A DNA stretch of 37,283 nt from Endozoicomonas ascidiicola (GCF_001646945.1 NZ_LUTV01000005.1:254604-291886), one strand, 5' to 3'; shown: positions 25,957 through 35,153, numbered from the stretch's first letter. The notes: generated by a model not told the origin, from the sequence alone. A program made the numbers and translations.

Positions 25957-26372
25957 GGGAAGACTTGTCAGGAAATAACCTGAGATTATTCCCGTTTGGA
26001 CTGAGCTTGCCGCTATAGGGTTCCCCCCCTTTGACAAGCTCAGGCCAAATAAAAGCTGACTTTTAAATCGCGCCTTTCTGACTGAAGCATCTTTTTAATG
26101 ATTCAGCCTTAAGTAGTTAACCTTATGAAATCATATTTTCTGACTAAGTGAACAGCCGCTCTCGGTAACTGCTCCTGCGTTACTTTTATGCCCTCGAGTA
26201 CCACCTCCTGCATCCATGCAGTCGCGCGGCGTTACAACTCCGGTCACATAGCTACCACCAAAAGGGCGTAAACACCCACAGGGCACAAGGGCAACGCTCT
26301 CTGTGTTGCTTCGGGCATTGCATAGCAACTGCCCACTCAGCAAGAAATATTCGATTTCAAATGGCCAACTAC
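25957..26372. other. Gene-free, hairpin-rich interval after rpsT
   Basis: The first part has a 9-bp inverted repeat CTGAGCTTG / CAAGCTCAG (26001-26009 and 26035-26043), enclosing TTCCCCCCCTTT, perhaps linked to rpsT termination. From about 26150 to 26340 several short hairpins follow: GTAAC/GTTAC (26165-26183), CTGCAT-CC-ATGCAG (26208-26221), GCAAC/GTTGC (26291-26309) and GGGCA/TGCCC (26313-26334). A 70-codon minus-strand frame covers the hairpins but has a Gly/Cys-rich composition and no Shine-Dalgarno. I see no convincing gene. Confidence 0.5.
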
Positions 26373-29300
26373 TTATGCAGGCAAAAACTCACCTTTTGCT
26401 TTGTAATAGTTCAGAATGATCGAAGACTGTTTCATGAAATGCCATGTATCCACGGTTTCGGAACTGACTGAATCAATGTGCATTCCCGGAGCCAAAAGAT
26501 CACCAGCGCCGCGATATTCATGAAGCGGGTTCAATAAACTATCTGCCTGAATGACCGTTTTATCAGAGTAATTAAATGCTTCACGCTCATCAGCCCACTG
26601 TATACTCGCGATCGAAACCTTCCTGTCATCTACTGTCCTGACAAAAATATAATATGATTGTTTTCCTTTAGATAAGAACTTCTCGAACAACACCTTCTTT
26701 GTTACGCCGTCAACGCCGGTAACAACACCTTCAAAAGAATCGACAAGGCACCCGAAATCAGGCTCATGTTGTGAATTGAACACTTGAAGACTATCTGTAT
26801 CCGCAACCATAGTATGGTCAGGTCTCTCTGTCAGATTCAATATATTGCCAGCCAGCCACTTTCCAGAAGAAGAGCGATTACTAATAAAACTGTTGAATTC
26901 CGCCGGGGTCAGAGTCGGTACAATGCCCTTCAGAGATTCTAAACTATGAGCACGCATCGGCATTAATCGACCTTTACAATATGACAACCTGTCAAATAAG
27001 AACTTCTGCACATCAAAAGGCAATGTCAGTGAATTTTCACAAAATGACAAGAAGAACTTGGTTGTCTTGGACATATCAGTAGCACTATCACAAATAAAAG
27101 CGGGAAGAATCCTGAAAACTGAATGAGAAATACTCTTATAAACAACGCAGTAATGGGGAGGGGCACTGTTTTTCAAGAAGCCTGGCATATAAGCTAACAT
27201 CCCACTCTCTTTAGAAGTCACTTTTAAAATAAAAAAGTTCCGCCCGTCAACAATAAATTGATCCAGTATTGAAATCTTGTGATGAGGTAATGATACAGAG
27301 CAAAGTTCAAAGGTTTCAATCTTGCTGCTCTTATCAAAACTCGGACAGTGTATCCTGAGAAAATTCAGTATATCGTATTCATCAACACCTTCTAAATAAG
27401 GGGGGTTAACGGTTCCGGAATGAGACACAGTTTCAGACAATGCTCCGAGCCTTAGGCGATTCATATTAATAATTTCATTTTTTAATTTCTGGTTCGTTTG
27501 CAAACATTCTGCCTGAGAGACAACCCCGGCAACATCCTCACTTAGGGTGATAGAATCAAACGGCAAACGAGACACCACTCCATCATCGACGGCTGACGTT
27601 TCACCCTCAGGTGATGTCGGTAGATTCTGCTCTTCCCTAACCCCAGAAACAACCTCAACACTCGACACACTCTCGAACAGCTGGATCATAGCGTTACCGA
27701 CAGCCAGCAATCCGTTATCACATAGTTTCTGAACTGACCGAGTTAAAGCTTCATTAAATTCTCTGTCGCCTATATCAGCACCAGTATTTTCAAAACGTAT
27801 TCTCCATTCAATCAAACCACACATTATTTCAGAGCCCATATCTCCAACTGAAAGAGAAATCTGTTTTTTACAACTTTCCAGAAGTTCGTTTTTCTGATAG
27901 CTGTCAGAGGGCTTTAAATTCGTATTCACTCTCTTTACATAGTCAAGAAACGGTAAAAAACTGGTCCCTAGACATGTATTAACAATAACGTCAAACTCTT
28001 TTATTGTTGATACATCAGCCATATCCGTATCGTAATTCAAAGTGCTGTCGGCTAATTCCTTCAGCGATATAATCATACGACTACCGGCAAGAAACTTCTG
28101 ATAGCGCTTATCGTGAATAAATTCGAAAGGTGTATAGCCATCTGCATGAATGGATGAGAAAACCCCCTGGACAAGAGGGACAAGGTGAGAGAACTGTTCT
28201 TTGCACGCAGCCAGAATGGAATTACGATGCAGGGGGCCAATACTGGAACCTGTCTTAAATTGCTCAACTGCCTTTCTGGAAACGTCTGATAACCTGAGCG
28301 CAGATGCACAGAAATTTAGACCCGCTTGATACACAAAACGGTTTTTATTATCTTTAGCATCATTTTTTCTCAGTTTTTTCAGTGCATGAGTTATCCTCAC
28401 ACCAATCTCAGCGTCTGTCAGATTATTTTCAGTGAAACACGGATCCTCGAGCGCATCCTCCAAGCTTATACGATGAGCTGCATCAGGCTCAAGCATACAA
28501 CGGAGTAGCTTCAAAAAACTCGTACCTTTCGAATCTGTAAAATCCCCGTACTTTTTGGAGAGGTCAGTCAGCCTACGCTGGTTAAAGTCATCGCTATCCT
28601 TTACTTCCTGAATATCTGATTCCTTACTAATCCCACTGATTCTGGTACGGTAAAATAACGATAGCGCAGTAAGCCCAAGAGCGTAAATATCATTTTTAAT
28701 AAGATCCCTTGATGTGATCGAAGCCTTCAGAGTTACCTCCTCAGGAGACAGATAACCATTAGTATAGGTAAAAGAAGTAACTGGTTTATCAGTCTCATAA
28801 GAACTATCAAAATCAAGCAAAGAAAGAACACCATCAAAAGGAGATAAGGCCATGTTAGCGTGTTTGATATCACCGTGTACGATATTGATCTCCTGCATCA
28901 TCTTCATCTCCACCAGTGCCTGATACACAATAGACTTAATGATGGCAAAGTTAACGGAGTCGCTGGAATCAATGAACTGAAACATAGGTACACCAAGATT
29001 GGGCATTAATACCAACTTCTCATGTTTTACAGTTAAGCGATTCATGGCTTCTAAAAGCCTTGATTCCTTGTGAAAGTTGGTTTCTTCTTTAGATGAAAAA
29101 TTTTTAACCACAAAATCCCTGATCGGAAATTTATATAACACACAGGATGAATCTGAGTCAGGCTTTCCAGTCGCTTTAACTATGGCGGATTTCGGAGTTG
29201 ATAACGCAAGATTTAGCACCTTATTCCATTCATTAAAAATCCGAGACCAATCATAGGATTGAACATGGGTTGAAAACATAGAATCCTCTAAAACATTTCC

Positions 29301-32300
29301 GTTCTCAGCTAGAGGCTTATTAATGGGCATTAAACATCGATGCAAATCATCGAACCGAGACAACCTTGACAATTCAGCTGTGTAGTCGCTCTTTATAGAA
29401 CAGCATTTCTGCATTAAAGAATAAAGAACACAGATCATATTATTAATTGAATCTTGATCCTCTCTAACCCCATTAATCTCAATAATAATTTTATCTAAAG
29501 ATGTTTCTTCATCCTTATGTGTTAATGCTACTCTTGACATTTGACACGAAATCCAATTTTTTACATCGGTATAATTTTCCTGTTGTAATGAAATATCAGC
29601 CACTCCATAAACCATTAAATTAATCGCCAACCTATCAGCACCCAGCCGCATACCCGCGTTTTTTAAAATCGGATGGGCATTCCCTTCGGCATCAGAATCA
29701 TCCCAATCAGGGTGCCAATCCATAAAACGGTTTAGGATATATTGCATTTTCTCCATACCGGTGTGCAAATCACCCTGCTTATAAGGGTTTAGCATTTTTA
29801 CAATCCAGCCAGTATCATTATTTATACCAAAGAACGGATACCATTTGCCTTTTTCTTTACCATCCGTACCATACTTTGATCGATAAAATGAAAACTTAAC
29901 CCCATCAATATTCACCACAACCATTAAACGACTACCAACCACCGGAATATTTTCAGAAAAATAATAGGTGGAATCTAGAATCCCCTGATCCATAAGTGAC
30001 TTCAAATAGCCATTGTATTTTTTTTGAATAGCACCCAAAGCGATTTCTGCAAACTTTCTGGCCAAGCCAGCTGTATTTTTATTCTCTTTCCATAGTCTTT
30101 GTAGGTACTCATATTTATCCTTCGCCGAACTCTGACCTAAATATCCCCGCGGCGTTTTACTATTTGGAAATATATCATCTGCATTGCCAAGTGTTCGATT
30201 TACATCGCGAAACAGTTTATCAAGATCTACCTCAGGGTAATTAACAGGTACAGTAATCTCACCGCTTTCGTTCGTTGGATTGGTTGAACTTCTATCACCA
30301 GAAGGCTGCCTACTTACCCGATAATGATAATCAACCAATTCTTCCCAAGGTTCATAGTCCTTGACATCCTTGATCTGATCAGCCACTAGACTGACAATCC
30401 ACTCCGCTCCTTTACGAGTTTTTACAACCGTTCCGACTGAATCTCTATTTTTATATAATGAAAGATGATCTGAAAAACGCTTTTTTCCGAGATCAATCCC
30501 CTTCTCATATTCACGTATGATCCTATCAAAATATTTAGCCGACTTGTTACCGGTAAGGCCAGCCTGCATGAAACATAAAAGATTTCCAAGAACACCAAAG
30601 AGCCCAATTTTACAATCAGATAATTTTTTCCTCGATCCAGACATAATCTGAAACAGCGTATGCTCGGGATCAGGAATATAACGATACCTATCACTTGTAC
30701 TTTTCTCCAATGGGATTCTGTTAGCAAAAAATGCCACTTTTGAAAAGACATCAGGATCTATATTCAGCCTTTCAAAATAATCCCATCTTTCTTTAGAATC
30801 GTGAATTACATTTAAAGACTGTATCATAAGTTCAGCCCAATAATATCCAGTTACCTGCACACTTTCATTTTCTTCAACATGATTTTTTATAATCTTAAAA
30901 ATCAGGCAGGCCAAGCTTTCGCTCGGATAGCTGGATTTTTTAACTAAAAAGTACAAACTAAAAAATGATTTGAGCCTCTCCCTATCAATATCCAGCTGAT
31001 TCAAATCACATATATTACGGAAATATTTTTCTTCAGAATCAAGATAGGTTTCAAAGCAAAGATTCTTATCAAATTGAATAGAACCGACACCAGACAACAG
31101 GAGCTCCCAAAAACCCATGCATTTCCACGACTCTCTATGACCAACACCTACAATACTTTCAATCAGCACTTTAGTCATCTTCTCTAGTGCCTGTGAATTA
31201 CCCTCTATACCGAGTCGACTACGAAACCCATTCGTTTCTCTATTGATTTTTAATAGCTTCTCAATATCACCTATCAGCTCCTTGTATAAATCTGAACCAT
31301 CCTCACTATTAATTCCAAAAAACAAACTTATAAAAAGGACTTGCTCTTTCAGATAACAAAAGGAGCCATTAGTTGTCTTTAACTTATTCCGATTCAAATC
31401 GATATAATCAAAAAAATTCTGCAGAGCCCTACTAACAGACTTAGAAGAAACATCAACTTTCGATTGTCCAATATCAGAAACAATGGCTAATATAATTTCT
31501 CGACATGACAACACCTCAACTTCCTTATATCTGGCAAATCCCTTTATTAATCCATCTACAATGTTAAAACACGCAGAAAGCCCCTTCGCAGAGCTCAAAT
31601 ATCTATCTTCTTTTTTTTCCTCGCGTACTTTTTCATTTTCCAGAATATACGAAGAAAGACGTCGGGCAACTAAGAAATTTAGCGCCACATTCAGTTTATT
31701 TACAAGCTCCGGGTTTGAATCAAACAATTGTGAAATCTTTTTTTTCCAGTCTTGATCTTTATTCAAAAAAACATTATTTATGGAAAACAAATAAAAACAT
31801 AAATCATTATTTAATTCGAGGGATCCAACAAGTATACCCCCAAGATATTTCATTGTATCCACACCCTGCATTCTTTTTGTCAGGGTTTTATAAAAGTCAA
31901 CAAAACAAATAGCAAAAAAACCACTTTTTTTGAACATGTTTTGCTCAACAATAATTTCAGCAAGCGCACCCATAAACTGCTCTTTATCAAAAGAGTCGTT
32001 TTTCAAATACCCTGAAATATTTTTGAACAATTCATCTAACAGCTTACTTTTATTTTTATTTACCCAGACAGCTTGCTTATCATCATTATCTTTAATCACT
32101 CTGGAAACAGTTTCAATGCAGGCTTTCACTTCTGGAGACAGCACTTGTGGTAGCTTCGCTTTTACCAAACTCTGATCAAAAACGACTTCAGATTCCCCAT
32201 TATTCTTTACAGATTTATTTATCACAGCGGTTAACTTAAAATCTTTCAGGGGCCTGAGTTCAGTAGCCAAATCCTGATCTGTAGCATCTCGTAATCGTTT

Positions 32301-32396
32301 TTTATTTTTTTTGCCTTCCTGCCCTACATTCTTCAAGCCATTCTGAGGCTCAAGCAACCGGGAAGAATCGCTATTATGGTTACTAATTCTGTTCAT
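26373..32396 (-). CDS. Giant protein (2007 aa) with central protein-kinase domain, effector candidate
   Basis: A single intact frame. Residues 1-1050 are mostly predicted helix without a family I recognise. They begin with a polar segment holding a basic cluster KKNKKRLR (29-36). Residues about 1080-1380 are a protein kinase: K1098 (FVVKNF), catalytic loop HGDIKHAN (from H1174; D1176, K1178), metal-binding DFD at 1195-1197 in place of DFG, LSPEE for APE, and DIYALGLTALSLFYRT. No usual glycine-rich loop is seen. Residues 1400-2007 are again unfamiliar, with a beta-rich end. There is no signal peptide or clear membrane helix. AGGTGAG just before the ATG supports the start. Base composition is clearly more AT-rich than in the flanking core genes, suggesting transfer. 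It is divergent from the BIR-domain gene. A role as a host-cell kinase effector is inference. Confidence 0.85.
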   Translation of the reverse strand: MNRISNHNSDSSRLLEPQNGLKNVGQEGKKNKKRLRDATDQDLATELRPLKDFKLTAVINKSVKNNGESEVVFDQSLVKAKLPQVLSPEVKACIETVSRVIKDNDDKQAVWVNKNKSKLLDELFKNISGYLKNDSFDKEQFMGALAEIIVEQNMFKKSGFFAICFVDFYKTLTKRMQGVDTMKYLGGILVGSLELNNDLCFYLFSINNVFLNKDQDWKKKISQLFDSNPELVNKLNVALNFLVARRLSSYILENEKVREEKKEDRYLSSAKGLSACFNIVDGLIKGFARYKEVEVLSCREIILAIVSDIGQSKVDVSSKSVSRALQNFFDYIDLNRNKLKTTNGSFCYLKEQVLFISLFFGINSEDGSDLYKELIGDIEKLLKINRETNGFRSRLGIEGNSQALEKMTKVLIESIVGVGHRESWKCMGFWELLLSGVGSIQFDKNLCFETYLDSEEKYFRNICDLNQLDIDRERLKSFFSLYFLVKKSSYPSESLACLIFKIIKNHVEENESVQVTGYYWAELMIQSLNVIHDSKERWDYFERLNIDPDVFSKVAFFANRIPLEKSTSDRYRYIPDPEHTLFQIMSGSRKKLSDCKIGLFGVLGNLLCFMQAGLTGNKSAKYFDRIIREYEKGIDLGKKRFSDHLSLYKNRDSVGTVVKTRKGAEWIVSLVADQIKDVKDYEPWEELVDYHYRVSRQPSGDRSSTNPTNESGEITVPVNYPEVDLDKLFRDVNRTLGNADDIFPNSKTPRGYLGQSSAKDKYEYLQRLWKENKNTAGLARKFAEIALGAIQKKYNGYLKSLMDQGILDSTYYFSENIPVVGSRLMVVVNIDGVKFSFYRSKYGTDGKEKGKWYPFFGINNDTGWIVKMLNPYKQGDLHTGMEKMQYILNRFMDWHPDWDDSDAEGNAHPILKNAGMRLGADRLAINLMVYGVADISLQQENYTDVKNWISCQMSRVALTHKDEETSLDKIIIEINGVREDQDSINNMICVLYSLMQKCCSIKSDYTAELSRLSRFDDLHRCLMPINKPLAENGNVLEDSMFSTHVQSYDWSRIFNEWNKVLNLALSTPKSAIVKATGKPDSDSSCVLYKFPIRDFVVKNFSSKEETNFHKESRLLEAMNRLTVKHEKLVLMPNLGVPMFQFIDSSDSVNFAIIKSIVYQALVEMKMMQEINIVHGDIKHANMALSPFDGVLSLLDFDSSYETDKPVTSFTYTNGYLSPEEVTLKASITSRDLIKNDIYALGLTALSLFYRTRISGISKESDIQEVKDSDDFNQRRLTDLSKKYGDFTDSKGTSFLKLLRCMLEPDAAHRISLEDALEDPCFTENNLTDAEIGVRITHALKKLRKNDAKDNKNRFVYQAGLNFCASALRLSDVSRKAVEQFKTGSSIGPLHRNSILAACKEQFSHLVPLVQGVFSSIHADGYTPFEFIHDKRYQKFLAGSRMIISLKELADSTLNYDTDMADVSTIKEFDVIVNTCLGTSFLPFLDYVKRVNTNLKPSDSYQKNELLESCKKQISLSVGDMGSEIMCGLIEWRIRFENTGADIGDREFNEALTRSVQKLCDNGLLAVGNAMIQLFESVSSVEVVSGVREEQNLPTSPEGETSAVDDGVVSRLPFDSITLSEDVAGVVSQAECLQTNQKLKNEIINMNRLRLGALSETVSHSGTVNPPYLEGVDEYDILNFLRIHCPSFDKSSKIETFELCSVSLPHHKISILDQFIVDGRNFFILKVTSKESGMLAYMPGFLKNSAPPHYCVVYKSISHSVFRILPAFICDSATDMSKTTKFFLSFCENSLTLPFDVQKFLFDRLSYCKGRLMPMRAHSLESLKGIVPTLTPAEFNSFISNRSSSGKWLAGNILNLTERPDHTMVADTDSLQVFNSQHEPDFGCLVDSFEGVVTGVDGVTKKVLFEKFLSKGKQSYYIFVRTVDDRKVSIASIQWADEREAFNYSDKTVIQADSLLNPLHEYRGAGDLLAPGMHIDSVSSETVDTWHFMKQSSIILNYYKAKGEFLPA

Positions 32397-32984
32397 AACT
32401 CACCTACTACAAGTTGTATTTAAATATTGTACTTAACAAATAAAGTTACGAATTTTAAAAAACAAGAATCATACTAAAACGCATCACCCATATTGGAATA
32501 ATTGATGATTCGTAATTGTGGGTAATTCCAGTTTCACCAATAATATTATTTATTCCGTCCAGATAAACAGTCTCACTACCACATTACTACTCCAGAAGGC
32601 TGACCTATAATTGTCGAAAGCCAGAGTTTACGCATGTGCATTCTTGCTTAGACAGCAAATTTATCTTCTAATCAATGTATAAGTAGCTCGAGCTTAGAGT
32701 TTACGATGCTCGATAGTGCATAATAAGACGTTAGCCTTAATCACTTGCGGTACAAGGAGCTCCAAATGTCTATCTGAGCTTTAGGTGCTGACCTATCGAT
32801 CAGAAATTGATAAAAACTGCCTTATTTAAGCTACAGTTCGTTATGTGTTGGCAGTAAACCAGCCAAAAATAGCCAAAACTTAACATTTTAGAGCTATTGG
32901 AAACCCTGATCGCAGTATTTTCAAGACTTTCGATATGTACGATAGTGCACGTCAAACTCTAAATTCGAGTAAAGGAGTTTACTT
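32397..32984. other. 588-bp AT-rich interval between the divergent giant-kinase and BIR genes
   Basis: No gene is visible. On the minus strand TACAAT lies about 40 bp before the giant gene with a poor -35. The right half contains the inverted-repeat element at 32687-32969. Regulation of both genes must reside here, but no palindromic operator stands out beyond that element. Confidence 0.5.
32687..32969. repeat. Possible 283-bp inverted-repeat (MITE-like) element before the BIR gene
   Basis: The left end CTCGAGCTTAGAGTTT (32687-32702) matches the reverse complement of the right end AAACTCTAAATTCGAG (32954-32969) at 14 of 16 positions, and further short matches (ACG, TGC) continue inward. CGATAGTGCA also occurs as a direct repeat just inside both ends (32711-32720 and 32940-32949). 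The interior has no ORF. There is no clear target duplication. It could be a miniature element or a regulatory dyad. Confidence 0.45.
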
Positions 32985-34862
32985 ATGCAAAATATTCAAG
33001 GTGGTAATGTCCCAGGTAGTTGTCATTCTTCTACAAACGAAACCAGAAGAGTATCTGAAGAAGTTTCAAGATCAGCTCTGGGTCATTATGATGTGGGTAT
33101 AAATAATGGCACCATTCGTCAAACACCTTCATCACATGTATCTATGCCTTATAGCACGAGAATTTTTGAATTTGAGTATTGTGGTGAAACCTATGTAGCA
33201 CAAAGTTTCGACGAACTTCTAACTCATGAGTTTCTTCTTTCAAATCTTAGGCAGTCTGATAGTTATAGCGATTATGGTCAGTCTGTAGAGCAGATCGCCA
33301 GTGATGTTCGTTCAAGTGATTCTCTTAAAGAGCTCTTATTTGAAATAAACAATATTAGCGAAAGCACTATTACCAGAGAAACTCCGTGTCTTGTAAATAG
33401 GCAGATATCTATGAGAGATTTTGATTTGGAGGAAAGTAGTGAGCCTAATACTGGCACAGTAATAATATTTAATGAGGCGATGAGCGCTCAGGCTAATAGA
33501 GTACGTTCTTATAATAATGAAAATTGGCAAAATTCCAGACTTGGACCCAATTTTCCCTCTAACGTCACTGACCAAGAATTTATGGATAGTGGTTTTTATT
33601 CAATCAATGATCGAGATCGAGTGAAGTGCTTTTTATGCGGCGGTGGTCTTCAAAATTGGGGTAGAGACGAAAAACCAGATGATGAGCATGCTCAGAAGTA
33701 TCCAAAATGCCGGTTTATCAGAGAAAAGCTGGGGGCCAGTGTGGTTGATACAATACAAAATGTTCTTACCCCTGAACAAAGGCAGAGTGTACAAAGTACT
33801 ATTCCCGGTTATCAGTATTTATATTCTGAACCTACTAGTGGGCGGAATAACTTGAGGCAAGTGGTTTCAGGTCCAGAGTCTCTATTTGCTCCCGAGGATG
33901 AAATGCAATTTAACGCTTCGTCTTCGTCTTCGTCCTCACCAGTTTCGTGGGCTGGAACAGAGTTGCCATCAAATAACAGAACATCAAACCAGTATTCAGA
34001 AGAAAGTCTGTCAGTGAATGAAGCAAAAGTACTTCTTTCTAATATTATCAATCATGATCAAATGGCAAAGCTCAGCTATCTGGAATCTAAGGTTGACAGT
34101 GCTCGTCTGGATACTAATACATATAAAGAAATTCTTAATAGTTTACTTAAAAAACCTGATCTTATTGGAGAGGTCACTGAAATCATTGATAGTATGTTAT
34201 CAAGAGATTGTGGAGACCATACAGCGGAAGTTTGTGACCAAATAAAAGTAAGATTTAAAGCTGCGTCACTGACAGAAGATGTTTGTAATAAATTTGGAGG
34301 TCTTGAATGGTTTCCATTGCTTTATAAATCAAAGCTTCTTTTTCATGAAGATCAATTAATACGGGTTTTGGCTAGGCATAATTTACTTGGCAATAGAGAA
34401 TCAACTGAAATTAGAGGGTATGTGAAAAATCAACTTTCAACAGATGCTTGTGAGTTTGCTGAAAATCATATCGAGCAGCGTTACTCTGATTATGGGCGTA
34501 GTCCTGTCAGAAATTGTTATAACAGATTAAAGGCTGATTTTAGTCAGGCAATAAGCGATAAAGGTCTGTTCAAACAATACCTTGTTGATTTGTGCAAGGA
34601 TGATGGTTTCCTCACGTTTATCAGTCACCATGATGAAGAGTTCTCACAATGGTTAACCAAGGAAGATAGTAACTTTGAAGGGTTAATGGATGACTATGAG
34701 AGTAACATGGGTGCTTCCAGCTCTAATGAGCAGGGCTATCTTGCAGCATCAGGACAGCTTAGGGAAACTAGGGAACATGTTCGTTCAAAAGCAATAGAAT
34801 TCTTTTTGGGATCAAAGGTAGATAATTTATGGAGTTTGCTTGTTTTACAGACTCATCGCTAA
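32985..34862 (+). CDS. BIR-domain (inhibitor-of-apoptosis-like) protein
   Basis: 625 residues. A single BIR zinc domain lies at about residues 170-248. It contains FMDSGFYSINDRDRVKCFLC, W225 and the ligands C215, C218, H235 and C242, spaced C-x2-C-x16-H-x6-C exactly as in eukaryotic IAPs. GFY and the tryptophan of the peptide groove region are kept. The N-terminal 165 residues are polar and unfamiliar. A Ser-rich linker (311-320), encoded by a CTTCGT repeat, precedes a helical C-terminal region of about 280 residues without a recognised domain. There is no RING, signal peptide or membrane helix. AAAGGAG 7 nt before the ATG gives a firm start. The gene is AT-rich and divergent from the giant kinase gene. 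BIR proteins block caspases in animals. A role in delaying host cell death is inference from the domain. Confidence 0.9.
   Translation: MQNIQGGNVPGSCHSSTNETRRVSEEVSRSALGHYDVGINNGTIRQTPSSHVSMPYSTRIFEFEYCGETYVAQSFDELLTHEFLLSNLRQSDSYSDYGQSVEQIASDVRSSDSLKELLFEINNISESTITRETPCLVNRQISMRDFDLEESSEPNTGTVIIFNEAMSAQANRVRSYNNENWQNSRLGPNFPSNVTDQEFMDSGFYSINDRDRVKCFLCGGGLQNWGRDEKPDDEHAQKYPKCRFIREKLGASVVDTIQNVLTPEQRQSVQSTIPGYQYLYSEPTSGRNNLRQVVSGPESLFAPEDEMQFNASSSSSSSPVSWAGTELPSNNRTSNQYSEESLSVNEAKVLLSNIINHDQMAKLSYLESKVDSARLDTNTYKEILNSLLKKPDLIGEVTEIIDSMLSRDCGDHTAEVCDQIKVRFKAASLTEDVCNKFGGLEWFPLLYKSKLLFHEDQLIRVLARHNLLGNRESTEIRGYVKNQLSTDACEFAENHIEQRYSDYGRSPVRNCYNRLKADFSQAISDKGLFKQYLVDLCKDDGFLTFISHHDEEFSQWLTKEDSNFEGLMDDYESNMGASSSNEQGYLAASGQLRETREHVRSKAIEFFLGSKVDNLWSLLVLQTHR
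33916..33933 (+). repeat. In-frame hexamer repeat (CTTCGT)x3 in the BIR gene
   Basis: Three exact copies encode part of a polyserine linker between the BIR domain and the C-terminal region. A change in copy number would alter linker length without a frameshift. Confidence 0.85.
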
Positions 34863-35020
34863 AATAGAGTTCATATATTACGCAATACGCCAACTTGATG
34901 TGTCCAAAAAGTGTCCACCAAACTGAACAAAAACCACTTTCAGCAACCAGTTTGGTCACTTTTTGCATATCCATGCTTGCGTAACCCATTGATTTACATT
35001 ATATTGCTTGCGGTGTCGGT

Positions 35021-35050
35021 GTAAGGCTTCGAATCCCTCCCTCACCGTCA
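35021..35050 (+). pseudogene. 3'-end fragment of a serine tRNA, candidate attachment site
   Basis: TTCGAATCCCTCCCTCACCG (35028-35047) followed by TCA is nearly the T-loop, acceptor 3' strand and CCA end of tRNA-Ser(GCU), which normally ends CACCGCCA. The T-stem has a G-to-C change (AGGC instead of AGGG) and no 5' half is present, so it cannot be a functional tRNA. Such fragments mark the distal end of elements integrated in tRNA genes. No integrase is visible in the window. Confidence 0.6.
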
Positions 35051-35069
35051 GATCAACATTGTTCATAAC

Positions 35070-35146
35070 GCACTCGTAGCTCAGCTGGATAGAGTACTCG
35101 GCTACGAACCGAGCGGTCGAAGGTTCGAATCCTTCCGAGTGCGCCA
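35070..35146 (+). tRNA. tRNA-Arg (anticodon ACG)
   Basis: A complete cloverleaf of 77 nt including CCA. The acceptor is GCACTCG/CGAGTGC, the D arm GCTCAGCTGGATAGAGT, the anticodon stem CTCGG/CCGAG with loop CTACGAA (anticodon ACG, read as ICG), and the T arm AAGG-TTCGAAT-CCTT. The discriminator is G followed by an encoded CCA. A strong terminator follows. Confidence 0.97.
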
Positions 35147-35153
35147 TATCAGA

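Noticed and set aside
26131-26343. 70-codon minus-strand frame
   Set aside because: It has no Shine-Dalgarno and a Cys/Gly-rich translation over a hairpin cluster. It is kept only as a note within the structured interval.
34956-35147. 63-codon minus-strand frame
   Set aside because: It runs across the tRNA-Arg gene and the tRNA-Ser fragment and translates tRNA sequence.
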